Below, piece by piece: positions 1 to 6,495 of a stretch of 6,977 bases of DNA. The notes under the pieces are model-generated. The model searched no databases, was not told the DNA's origin, and worked only from the letters and a program-made list of their open reading frames with translations. Positions within the stretch are counted from its first letter, which is position 1; the number at the start of each line of letters is the position of its first letter. The translations under genes were made by a program, and so were the position numbers. The stretch is from Acidiferrobacteraceae bacterium (GTDB lineage Bacteria; Pseudomonadota; Gammaproteobacteria; Arenicellales; UBA868), in assembly GCA_002721105.1 (NCBI GenBank), contig PBJL01000031.1, positions 1-6,977 of the forward strand. The letters run 5' to 3'.

Positions 1-1341
1 AATCGGAGCCGTCCTTGCCTCCAATATCAAATTAAGAGATGCTCAGCTCCCTGTGTTAATTTCATAACAAAAAGCGCTTATCATCAAGACGTAAAAGAAG
101 TAATAATGCTGTTAAAAGGACAAAGCAACCTCTTATCTAAAATATTTGAACAACGTATGATGGAAGCATCTTATTCATTAGATTATGAAATGGCAGCTAA
201 TTATCGTAATCGTATTTCAGCGCTGAGGGAGCTTCAATCGCGGCAAGGAAATATTTTTCCGAAAAATAAAAATATTGATGTTTTTGGTTTGGATGAGATG
301 GATGGAGTAGTGGTAATTTGTATTTTATTCATTCGATTTGGCGATATTAATGGCCACCGATGCTATACATTTCGACCAACCTTGGGAGAGGATTCTAGAA
401 TGATTTTGGAAGCTTTTATTCCTCAATTTTATAGTAGAAATACGGTACCTCACGAAATTATTGTTCCCTCTGTTGGAGAGATTAATCGAGAAATACCGGA
501 ATATCTGACTAAAATATCTGAACATAAAACAAAAATTAAAACCAACGTTCGAGGTAAACGGGCTAAAGTTTTAGCGAATGCACATAATCAAGCGATGGAT
601 TACTTGGAACGTTACAGGGAAAGTCGAGAAAATTATAGCAATAAGTTTAATGCTTTATACAAAACACTTGAAATTAGAGGGTCAGTGGAAAGTATTGAAT
701 GTTATGATGTAAGTCATATCAATGGTAAGGCTATCGTCGGATCGAAAGTAGTGTTTACCAAAATGGGACCAGACACGTCTCAATATCGACGCTTTAATAT
801 AAAAACTGCAAAAAGTGGTGATGATTATGGGGCACTTAAGGAGATGCTGACTCGGCGACTAGAAACAGGGTATCTCGATGAAAAAATAAATACATTACCA
901 GGTCTTATTTTAGTAGACGGTGGCAAGGGGCAATTGAATATTGCGTACAAAATTCTTGACGAATTAAACTTAACAAAAATATCAATAGCAGGGATAGCGA
1001 AAGGCCATAGCCGAAATCCTAAATTTGATAAAATCTACATTCTCGTAAATAGAAAACCAAAACTGAAAATATTAGATAGAAGCACAATGAATTTTGTACA
1101 AGAAATAAGAAATGAAGCGCATAGATTTGCTTTGACTGGGCATAGGCGAAAACGGTCGTTAACTAATAAACATTCAATTTTAGAAGACATTGAAGGGGTA
1201 GGACCAAAAAGACGGCGATCTCTGCTGATCCATTTTGGCGGTCTATCGTCTGTGCAGAATGCTAGCGCTGACGAACTTTCTCAAGCAAAGGGGATTAGCG
1301 CTAAATTAGCTCACACTATTTATCAAACTCTTCATAAATAA
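1..1341 (+). CDS. uvrC: UvrABC system protein C, 5'-truncated by the window edge
   Basis: UvrC is the nuclease of nucleotide excision repair; it is recruited by UvrB to damaged DNA and cuts on both sides of the lesion. The frame is open from base 1, so the gene starts outside the window; 446 codons are visible. The first residues (NRSRPCLQYQIKRCSAPC, 1-18) are the cysteine-rich stretch that follows the GIY-YIG domain, so about 160 N-terminal residues should lie upstream. An UVR motif for UvrB contact sits at about 44-78. The RNase H-like nuclease domain shows YDVSH (D236), DDYGA (D275), LVDGGKGQ (D306) and NEAHRFA (H374), which match the family's catalytic D-D-D-H set. A helix-hairpin-helix DNA-binding tail (EGVGPKRR...GISAKLAHTIY) occupies about 395-440. 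An internal ATG at 106 is not the true start, because homology continues upstream of it. pgsA follows after 6 bases, the usual uvrC-pgsA pairing. Identification is secure. Confidence 0.97.
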   Translation, partial: NRSRPCLQYQIKRCSAPCVNFITKSAYHQDVKEVIMLLKGQSNLLSKIFEQRMMEASYSLDYEMAANYRNRISALRELQSRQGNIFPKNKNIDVFGLDEMDGVVVICILFIRFGDINGHRCYTFRPTLGEDSRMILEAFIPQFYSRNTVPHEIIVPSVGEINREIPEYLTKISEHKTKIKTNVRGKRAKVLANAHNQAMDYLERYRESRENYSNKFNALYKTLEIRGSVESIECYDVSHINGKAIVGSKVVFTKMGPDTSQYRRFNIKTAKSGDDYGALKEMLTRRLETGYLDEKINTLPGLILVDGGKGQLNIAYKILDELNLTKISIAGIAKGHSRNPKFDKIYILVNRKPKLKILDRSTMNFVQEIRNEAHRFALTGHRRKRSLTNKHSILEDIEGVGPKRRRSLLIHFGGLSSVQNASADELSQAKGISAKLAHTIYQTLHK

Positions 1342-1347
1342 CAATCA

Positions 1348-1932
1348 ATGATTCGAAATATCCCTAATATATTGACATTTTCACGAATTCTTATTGTGCC
1401 AGTAATTATTGGGTTATACATCATTAGGGTAGACGGATTATGGTTAGCATTGATATTCATAGTTACTAGCTTCACCGACTACTTAGACGGATATCTTGCT
1501 CGACGATTAAAACAAACTTCAAAGCTAGGAGCGTTTCTCGATCCGGTTGCAGATAAAATTATGGTGACTGTAGTGCTCATATTACTAGTCAGTGATTCGT
1601 TCGTTTTAGACGCTTCTATCAATTCGCAAGCATTCATCGTTGTTGTGACACTTATAATTAGTCGTGAAATCACTGTGTCAGCCTTAAGAGAATGGATGGC
1701 TGAAATAGGTCAACGATCAAAAGTTGCAGTAGGTACAATTGGTAAATTAAAAACAACTTCTCAAATGTTAGCTATAACTCTATTGCTTTATGCAAAAGAT
1801 ATTGGCTGGTTTCCAACATTAAAAGTAGGTGAAGTACTTTTATATATAGCAGGCATACTGACATTTTATTCTATGCTAGTTTATCTTAATACAGCATGGT
1901 CTAATTTCAAAACTTCAAATCCACAAAAATAA
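1348..1932 (+). CDS. pgsA: CDP-diacylglycerol-glycerol-3-phosphate 3-phosphatidyltransferase
   Basis: This inner-membrane enzyme makes phosphatidylglycerophosphate from CDP-diacylglycerol and glycerol 3-phosphate, the committed step to phosphatidylglycerol and cardiolipin. The 194-residue protein is of normal family length. It carries the complete CDP-alcohol phosphotransferase signature D-x2-DG-x2-AR-x8-G-x3-D-x3-D: D44, D47-G48, A51-R52, G61, D65 and D69. The N-terminus (IPNILTFSRILIVP) is the typical amphipathic start of PgsA. Several hydrophobic segments follow, at about 14-27, 31-43, 71-82, 94-107, 138-149 and 162-182. The ATG lies 6 bases after the uvrC stop with no clear Shine-Dalgarno sequence, so translation is probably coupled to uvrC. 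Pgs-type and Pss-type synthases share the signature; the length, N-terminus and uvrC neighbour favour PgsA. Confidence 0.94.
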   Translation: MIRNIPNILTFSRILIVPVIIGLYIIRVDGLWLALIFIVTSFTDYLDGYLARRLKQTSKLGAFLDPVADKIMVTVVLILLVSDSFVLDASINSQAFIVVVTLIISREITVSALREWMAEIGQRSKVAVGTIGKLKTTSQMLAITLLLYAKDIGWFPTLKVGEVLLYIAGILTFYSMLVYLNTAWSNFKTSNPQK

Positions 1933-1991
1933 TATTTATTTCGATCAATCTTTAAAAACGTAGGCTTATGAAGTGGTAGCAAGATTCTAAA

Positions 1992-2891
1992 GTGAACCGA
2001 TATTCAAAAATATGGTCTCGAATTTTGAATGGAGAAACAATATTTATAGACGGAGCAACAGGAACTGAAATTGAACGTCGAGGTGTTCCACAACTAGACA
2101 ATGCGTGGAATGGAGGCGGCGCTTTAAGTCACCCCGATATTCTCCTAGAAGTCCACGAGGATTACATTAGATCTGGTGTAGACATTGTGATTTCTAATAC
2201 TTTTGCTACTTTGAAGAGCGCATTGGTCGACGCAGGTCTGGAACAACAATTCGAATCTTTGAATCAGCGTAGCATAGAGTTAGCGTGTACCGCCCGTGCT
2301 AATTTAGCCGCTGAAAATGTGGTAGTGGCTGGTGGCATTAGTCATTGGTCTTGGTCAGGACGATATCCAACCTTAAAACACCTGTGCCAAAACGCAACAC
2401 AACAAGCACAAATTTTGCGAGAAAGTGGGGCTGAATTAATCATGCTTGAGATGATGTCTAAGATGGAACGAATGCTAGCTGTACTAGAAGGTGTTGAACA
2501 GGTTGATTTGCCAGTATGGGTAGGTTTAAGCTGTAAGACTGGAAAAGATCGATCACCACGTCTCTACGATAGTAACGAAGCTTTAGAAGATGCAATCAAT
2601 GTTTTGCACGGCAAGAAAGTAGATTTACTAAGTATAATGCACACTGATGTATCATTAATCGATGAATGTCTTGATGTTGTTCAGGCAAATTGGGATGGCC
2701 CGATCGGAGTCTACGCGCATTCTGGCGATTATATCGACGGTAAGTGGATATTCGATAACGTAATTAGCCCAAATAACTATGCTGAAATCGCTAAAGGGTG
2801 GCATCGGCGTGGCGTTCGGGCAATTGGCGGTTGCTGTGGTATTGGGCCAAATCACATTGATGTTTTAATACAAAAAATCCGAACTTCTTAG
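1992..2891 (+). CDS. Homocysteine S-methyltransferase family protein
   Basis: Proteins of this family (MmuM, BHMT and the MetH N-terminal domain) move a methyl group from a donor such as S-methylmethionine or a betaine to homocysteine, using a zinc held by three cysteines. The 299-residue protein shows the N-terminal DGATGTEIERRG motif (20-31), the HPDI...VHEDYI...G.DI..SNTF segment (47-71), and the zinc ligands C181 (VGLSC) and C281-C282 (GGCCGIGP). It is a single-domain cytosolic barrel of normal length. The start is GTG at 1992: an in-frame TAG at 1977-1979 closes the frame just upstream, and the residues right after the GTG already match the family. No strong ribosome binding site is visible. 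It lies 59 bp after pgsA on the same strand, so it may be co-transcribed or have its own promoter. The methyl donor cannot be told from the sequence. Plain MmuM-type activity or a betaine-type donor are both possible. Confidence 0.88.
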   Translation: MNRYSKIWSRILNGETIFIDGATGTEIERRGVPQLDNAWNGGGALSHPDILLEVHEDYIRSGVDIVISNTFATLKSALVDAGLEQQFESLNQRSIELACTARANLAAENVVVAGGISHWSWSGRYPTLKHLCQNATQQAQILRESGAELIMLEMMSKMERMLAVLEGVEQVDLPVWVGLSCKTGKDRSPRLYDSNEALEDAINVLHGKKVDLLSIMHTDVSLIDECLDVVQANWDGPIGVYAHSGDYIDGKWIFDNVISPNNYAEIAKGWHRRGVRAIGGCCGIGPNHIDVLIQKIRTS

Positions 2892-2914
2892 TTAGGGGGG
2901 TAATCTATGATCTA

Positions 2915-3121
2915 TTAACTAGTATGGTTATTTTGCGTTAGAACCCAACGCCAAAGAAACTGGACGCCGAGACCAATTACACCGATAAGCACCAGAAAAC
3001 CAAATGTGATTACATCATTTTCTCCGTTTCTACCAATAAATACAGCAACCGCCATAAATAAGGCGCTTACCCAAATTGCAATGACACCAAAACGATAAAT
3101 TATCTTTTTGCCACGTTTCAT
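2915..3121 (-). CDS. Small two-helix membrane protein, function unknown
   Basis: I do not recognise this 68-residue protein. It begins with a positively charged stretch (MKRGKKIIYR), followed by two hydrophobic segments at about 11-29 and 38-59 separated by a polar loop (RNGEND), and ends in a short polar tail. By the positive-inside rule both ends should be cytoplasmic. It starts with ATG at 3121 and has no clear Shine-Dalgarno sequence. It is read in the same direction as the TRAP genes, 185 bp downstream of dctM, and converges with the homocysteine methyltransferase gene, with 23 bp between the two stop codons. The clean membrane-protein pattern, and GC content of one sampled line (30/60) similar to the TRAP genes, suggest that it is real. 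A function linked to the transporter is only a guess from position. Confidence 0.55.
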   Translation of the reverse strand: MKRGKKIIYRFGVIAIWVSALFMAVAVFIGRNGENDVITFGFLVLIGVIGLGVQFLWRWVLTQNNHTS

Positions 3122-3306
3122 ATCACAATAATACTTTTTTTTAAGAAATTATTCATTTTTTTGTCGATGTTTGGGTTTATATTTCGTTGGATATTACATA
3201 CTTCGCCCCCGGTTCTAAAAAAAACTGGGATTTAATCGGGGTTTTGCCTTTACTCTATAAGTTACAACTTCACTAATGAAAGAGCCGGAACCAGTGGTCT
3301 TAATTG

Positions 3307-4620
3307 CTATCGAATCATAGTTTCAGGCAACCATGTCGCTAGCTGAGGAAACATGATTAGAAGGGCGAGAACTATTAGATCGAGAACTATAAAAGGCAAA
3401 ACACCTTTGTAGACATCCCCAAAAGTTGCTTGTCCCTTCACTGCGCTCATGACCGCAAAAATATTGAATCCTACCGGGGGAGTGATCACAGAGATTTCGA
3501 TAAGCTTCACCAGAACGATGCCAAACCAGATAGGATTGATATCTAGCGCTACTACTGTCGGAAATAAAAACGGAAGAGTGACCACCATCATTGAAGTGGT
3601 ATCTAAGAAGCAACCAAGAATAAGATAGAGAATCGACGCGAGAATCATAAACTTAAGCGGCGTGTCAGCAACACTGGTTATTGCGTCTACCATATGATCA
3701 ATAACCCCAGTCGCAACCAGCATACGTGAAAGAAGAAGTCCACCTACGAGAATCATGAACATGATACTGGAGATAAATGCAGCGTCCTGCAGGGCTGCCG
3801 GCAACCATCTGCGCAAGCCTTTCATTCGGTATGCACCAAACAAGAGAGCACCGAATGCGCCAGCAGCACCCGCTGCTGATGGCGGGAATATTCCAAAGTA
3901 AATACCACCAAGCACTAAAAAGATTAACAAAATAATTGGCCATATTTTTCCGAGCGCACGTCTTTTTTCTTTCCAGACTGTCGGTTTAGCTTTTGTTGGT
4001 GCTAGTTTTGGGTTAATGCGGACCAGAAGATTGATTCCGGTGAGATAGACAGCCGCTGTTATTACGCCGGGGATCAAGCCGGCCATTAGTAGCTGGCCGA
4101 CTGACTGCTCGGTCATAATTGCATAAATAACCATTGTTATAGAGGGCGGAATCATTGCGGCGAAGCTCCCGGCACCGGCAATTGCGCCTAACGAAAGACT
4201 TTTGGAGTACCCGAGATCCATCATTTTTGGAAAGGCGATGCGGGTAAACACTAATGCATTCACCAAAGTCGAACCGGAAATTGCCGAGAATACTGCAGAT
4301 CCCACAATAGTGGCTTGATAGAGTCCACCTCGGAGCCGTCGCAGCCATATGTCGGCTGCTTTGAAAACATCTGTAGTGATACCCGAAGCCTCTGCGATAA
4401 CTCCTAAAAGAACAAATAAAGGTAGGACGGCAAGACCATAGGAACTAACGGTCGCAAAAGGTAAGGAACGTAATTGCCCGATGAGAAAAAATTCGCTTAC
4501 CCCAAAATACATCCCAACGATACCTACGACCCCCATGGCCACTGCCACGGGAATGCCAAGAGCAAGAAATAGAAACAGCAGGCCAACTCCACTGTAACCA
4601 ATAATAAGTGGATCAAACAC
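3307..4620 (-). CDS. dctM: TRAP transporter large permease subunit DctM
   Basis: DctM is the large transmembrane subunit of tripartite ATP-independent periplasmic transporters. It forms the ion-coupled channel that receives substrate from the binding protein. Starting at the GTG at 4620 the protein has 437 residues, a normal family length, and begins FDPLIIGYSGVGLLFLFLALGIPVA as expected. Family landmarks are GAIAGAGSFAAMIPPS (about 145-160), FPPSAAGAAGAFGALL (about 245-260), LGCFLDTTSM (about 335-344) and TPPVGFNIFAV (about 380-390). It is hydrophobic throughout, consistent with about a dozen helices. The frame is open to another GTG at 4650, giving ten extra residues, but the 4620 start has a good AGGTGA site five bases upstream and the extra residues do not look like a DctM N-terminus. 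The start overlaps the end of the original dctQ frame (TGA at 4613-4615). It should act with dctP and dctQ upstream. Confidence 0.95.
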   Translation of the reverse strand: MFDPLIIGYSGVGLLFLFLALGIPVAVAMGVVGIVGMYFGVSEFFLIGQLRSLPFATVSSYGLAVLPLFVLLGVIAEASGITTDVFKAADIWLRRLRGGLYQATIVGSAVFSAISGSTLVNALVFTRIAFPKMMDLGYSKSLSLGAIAGAGSFAAMIPPSITMVIYAIMTEQSVGQLLMAGLIPGVITAAVYLTGINLLVRINPKLAPTKAKPTVWKEKRRALGKIWPIILLIFLVLGGIYFGIFPPSAAGAAGAFGALLFGAYRMKGLRRWLPAALQDAAFISSIMFMILVGGLLLSRMLVATGVIDHMVDAITSVADTPLKFMILASILYLILGCFLDTTSMMVVTLPFLFPTVVALDINPIWFGIVLVKLIEISVITPPVGFNIFAVMSAVKGQATFGDVYKGVLPFIVLDLIVLALLIMFPQLATWLPETMIR

Positions 4621-4625
4621 GAATT

Positions 4626-4631
4626 TCACCT
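4626..4631 (-). promoter_or_regulatory. Ribosome binding site that decides the dctM start
   Basis: The minus strand reads AGGTGA, then five bases, then GTG (4620-4618). This is a canonical Shine-Dalgarno element and spacing. It supports 4620 rather than the in-frame GTG at 4650 as the dctM start, and it lets dctM be translated even if coupling from dctQ is lost. Confidence 0.7.
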
Positions 4632-4644
4632 GAGCAAAGCGGGG

Positions 4645-4731
4645 CACCACCGCCTTCGCCTTGAGAGCTGAGATCGCTTCGCCCTACAAGAAGTGCTATC
4701 GCGTCCGCCACGCATTGGATTGTCATCATTA
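4645..4731. repeat. Tandem duplication, copy next to dctM
   Basis: This 87-bp copy matches 4749-4835 at 86 of 87 positions, with a repeat period of 104 bp. The only difference is C at 4684 against T at 4788, which changes Gly to Arg in the dctQ reading (LLVGRS against LLVRRS). This copy retains the junction with the original dctQ tail and the dctM start. Confidence 0.95.
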
Positions 4732-4734
4732 GCA

Positions 4735-5274
4735 TTAACCGAGGGGACCACCACCGCCTTCGCCTTGAGAGCTGAGATCGCTTCGCCTTACAAGAAGTGC
4801 TATCGCGTCCGCCACGCATTGGATTGTCATCATTAACGCACCCAAAAAAAGGAAAAAACGTGCCGGCCAAAGCGGCCAATTGATAATCCCAGGTGCTATC
4901 TCAGCTTGTTGGAAACTAATTATGCCAGCTCTCAAGCCGTAAAAAGCAATGAGCGCATAAAAAATTATGTTTAAAATGTATCCAAATAGATCGGAAGAAA
5001 CCTGCAAAAATTTGGGCATGTGGTTATAAATCAATTCGACTCGAATATGTGCGCGCTGTGATTGAGCCAGAGGTATCGCAAAAAATGCCACTACTACCAA
5101 CATAGTTTCGACAAATTCAAACGTCGCCGGAATTGGTTTCAAAAAGGCATAGGTAGTGATGATGTCCAGAGCCGCAACGCTCATCATCAGCAAGGTCGCC
5201 ACTCCAGACAGAAATGCGAATCCTAGGCAGAGTTTTCGAAGCCACTCCCACCATATTGAGAACCGATCAGACAC
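4735..5274 (-). CDS. dctQ: TRAP transporter small permease subunit DctQ, C-terminus altered by duplication
   Basis: DctQ is the four-helix inner-membrane subunit that pairs with DctM in TRAP transporters. The 179-residue protein shows helices at about 17-37, 56-72, 96-116 and 137-162, and the typical QSQRAHIRVELIY segment (71-83) between helices two and three. The start is GTG at 5274: an in-frame TGA directly precedes it, and the next in-frame Met is at residue 30, inside helix one. The ribosome binding site is weak. The last 30 or so residues come from a tandemly repeated segment. After GEGGG the frame now runs into PLG and a TAA, whereas without the duplication it would have read on to APLCSGEIRV, giving about 185 residues and ending over the dctM start. 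All four helices are kept, so the protein is probably functional. It is separated from dctP by 151 bp holding a terminator hairpin. Confidence 0.92.
   Translation of the reverse strand: MSDRFSIWWEWLRKLCLGFAFLSGVATLLMMSVAALDIITTYAFLKPIPATFEFVETMLVVVAFFAIPLAQSQRAHIRVELIYNHMPKFLQVSSDLFGYILNIIFYALIAFYGLRAGIISFQQAEIAPGIINWPLWPARFFLFLGALMMTIQCVADAIALLVRRSDLSSQGEGGGGPLG
4749..4835. repeat. Tandem duplication, copy inside the present dctQ frame
   Basis: This is the second 87-bp copy, in phase with the rest of dctQ and encoding residues from about 147 onward. Between the copies is a 17-bp spacer (4732-4748). On the minus strand the spacer ends GGTTAATGC, which echoes the CGTTAATG found at the start of this copy in gene direction. 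That short shared word may mark the slippage or recombination point. Confidence 0.95.
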
Positions 5275-5353
5275 TCAGCGCTCTAACACAACAGAAAAGT
5301 TTGAATAAAAGAGTTATCAAGATAAAATATAATAACGAGGGTTTTATAAATTT

Positions 5354-5402
5354 AAAAAAACAACTGGCGCGACCCCTCCCCATGATAGGAAAGGGTGCGC
5401 CA
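5354..5402 (-). terminator. Intrinsic terminator or attenuator between dctP and dctQ
   Basis: On the minus strand TGGCGCACCC (5402-5393) can pair with GGGTCGCGCCA (5375-5365), with one bulged G, giving a ten-base-pair GC-rich stem. It is followed by GTTG and then seven T residues (5360-5354). A few further pairs are possible within the loop. It lies just after the dctP stop, where read-through would be needed to reach dctQ and dctM unless they have their own promoter. Such an element fits the need for more binding protein than membrane subunits. Confidence 0.82.
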
Positions 5403-5425
5403 TTGTCAAATCTACCCTGTTAAAT

Positions 5426-6451
5426 CTAATTTGTTACTTCTTTCCAGATCTCGATCATCTTGCGAGCTTGATCTCCCTTACCTCGATCATCCATATCACT
5501 GATAAAATCGGCAAAGAAATCAGGGATAGCTGCACGCCACTTATCTTTGTCTGCTTGTGGAAAATCATGAAACTGGACGCCTTGAGCTTCGAGCTGACCA
5601 ATCGCATCTTTCCCAGCCTGAATAGTCGCATCACGATCTTTAATCATAGCCTCGCGCGAAACTTCCTGCACGATCTGTTGTTCCTCTGGGGATAATCGGC
5701 CCCACGCTGCCGTGGTAATCCATGTTCCCGCGGTTGGTCCTTCCCAAATCGTAATATCATGAACGTGCTTGGCTACTTCGTAAAATTTATAGTTAAGATA
5801 AAGATCCATCGAGACTGGAATACAGTCTACGTTGCCACTAGACAGAGCTTCGTAAATATCTGGAAAGAAAAGCGTAACCGGAGTCCCACCGACAGCGCTT
5901 ATTGCTCGAGGCAGATCCTTACCCCAAGTACGAAACTTCTTGCCTTTCATTTGGTCCAAGCTTGTGATCTGCTCCGTGCAAACCATTTTATAGGGATTCA
6001 GATGTTGAAAGAGCAAAGTCTTAGCTCCGTTTTCTGCTGCCTCTTCATCTAATATTGGAAGTTCATCCATTAAACGAACCATAAGCGTGTATGCTTGGTT
6101 GACATTTGACATAGCCATAGGTATTGAGTTCGGTGCTGCGTGAAACGGAAGCTCGGCTGGAAAATAACCGGGTGACATCAAGGCGATATCAATCGCTTGT
6201 TCCTGAAGCAGGGCAAGATTCTCTTGCGCTTTACCCAAGGCGCCACCAAAAAACATCTTAATCTCGACCTCACCATCGGTGCGTGTCTTTATATCCTCGG
6301 CCCACTGTTGCATAATCTTCGACCCCGACTGAACGTCGGAATATTGACTGTTCGCACGCAGAAACGTTTTTGCCTGGACTGAAAGCGCTGTCACACTAAA
6401 TATCAACAAAGCGCTAAATAATGTTGTCAAACCTCTTGATATTGATTGCAT
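5426..6451 (-). CDS. dctP: TRAP transporter substrate-binding protein DctP
   Basis: This is the periplasmic solute-binding subunit that captures a substrate, often an organic acid, and delivers it to DctQM. The 341-residue protein has a Sec signal peptide (MQSISRGLTTLFSALLIFSV...) with a likely cut after VQA at residue 27, so the mature protein starts KTFLRANSQ. DctP-family landmarks are FFGGALGKAQENLALLQEQAIDIA (about 67-90), GKKFRTWG (170-177), in which R174 should be the conserved carboxylate-binding arginine, PDIYEALSSGNVDC (197-210), and SPEEQQIVQE near the C-terminal third. Length is normal. The ATG at 6451 has GAGGA six bases upstream. It is transcribed from the same strand as the DUF1989 gene, with 148 bp between them, and is followed by a terminator-like hairpin. 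The substrate cannot be told; the retained arginine favours an acid. Confidence 0.95.
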   Translation of the reverse strand: MQSISRGLTTLFSALLIFSVTALSVQAKTFLRANSQYSDVQSGSKIMQQWAEDIKTRTDGEVEIKMFFGGALGKAQENLALLQEQAIDIALMSPGYFPAELPFHAAPNSIPMAMSNVNQAYTLMVRLMDELPILDEEAAENGAKTLLFQHLNPYKMVCTEQITSLDQMKGKKFRTWGKDLPRAISAVGGTPVTLFFPDIYEALSSGNVDCIPVSMDLYLNYKFYEVAKHVHDITIWEGPTAGTWITTAAWGRLSPEEQQIVQEVSREAMIKDRDATIQAGKDAIGQLEAQGVQFHDFPQADKDKWRAAIPDFFADFISDMDDRGKGDQARKMIEIWKEVTN

Positions 6452-6457
6452 TCCTTG

Positions 6458-6462
6458 TCCTC
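6458..6462 (-). promoter_or_regulatory. Ribosome binding site of dctP
   Basis: The minus strand reads GAGGA, then CAAGGA, then the ATG at 6451. The six-base spacing makes GAGGA the better Shine-Dalgarno element; the nearer AAGGA abuts the ATG. This is among the strongest sites in the window and agrees with high dctP expression. Confidence 0.7.
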
Positions 6463-6495
6463 ACTTATTTGGTTATTGATGGTATTACTGTATCA

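Larger units (their letters stand above)
4613..4735 (-). pseudogene. Displaced original 3' end of dctQ; possible 40-residue peptide
   Basis: This frame encodes a second copy of the dctQ C-terminal region (LMMTIQCVADAIALLV, then a polar Ser/Gly tail ending CSGEIRV) and stops at TGA 4613-4615, eight bases into dctM counting from its GTG. It appears to be the ancestral dctQ ending, pushed out of frame by the 104-bp tandem duplication. It is not plainly dead. Its ATG at 4735-4733 overlaps the present dctQ stop as TAATG, a classic restart arrangement, and would give MLMMTIQC... of 40 residues. If made, the peptide holds roughly half of the last DctQ helix plus the tail. Whether it has any role beyond carrying ribosomes to dctM is unknown. 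A sequence or assembly error is the main alternative. Confidence 0.6.

Noticed and set aside
1933..1991. tRNA genes after pgsA, as found in enteric bacteria
   Set aside because: The gap is only 59 bases, AT-rich, and has no cloverleaf or T-loop sequence.
2889..2920. Inverted repeat TAGTTA/TAACTA between the two convergent stop codons
   Set aside because: It is a six-pair AT-rich stem with a loop of about twenty bases and no T tract, too weak to call a terminator.
3207..3230. Hairpin CCGGTT/AACTGG with an A-rich loop downstream of dctM
   Set aside because: The stem is six pairs with one wobble, the T run lies in the loop rather than after the stem on the dctM strand, and nothing else supports a terminator here.
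3323..4348. Several minus-strand open frames of 81-111 codons inside dctM
   Set aside because: They are out-of-frame readings of a well-supported DctM sequence, with composition of shadow frames and no family features.
4735..4879. Upstream part of the longer frame that reads through both repeat copies from an ATG at 4879
   Set aside because: Before 4735 this frame is an out-of-phase reading of the real dctQ frame; only the part after 4735 corresponds to the displaced dctQ ending.
5214..5423. Plus-strand open frame of 69 codons across the dctQ start and the dctP-dctQ gap
   Set aside because: It overlaps the dctQ N-terminus antisense and the terminator hairpin, its product resembles nothing, and its lysine-rich part comes from the A tract of the terminator.
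5468..6382. Plus-strand open frames antisense to dctP
   Set aside because: They are antisense to a clear, complete binding-protein gene and have no plausible domains or ribosome binding sites.
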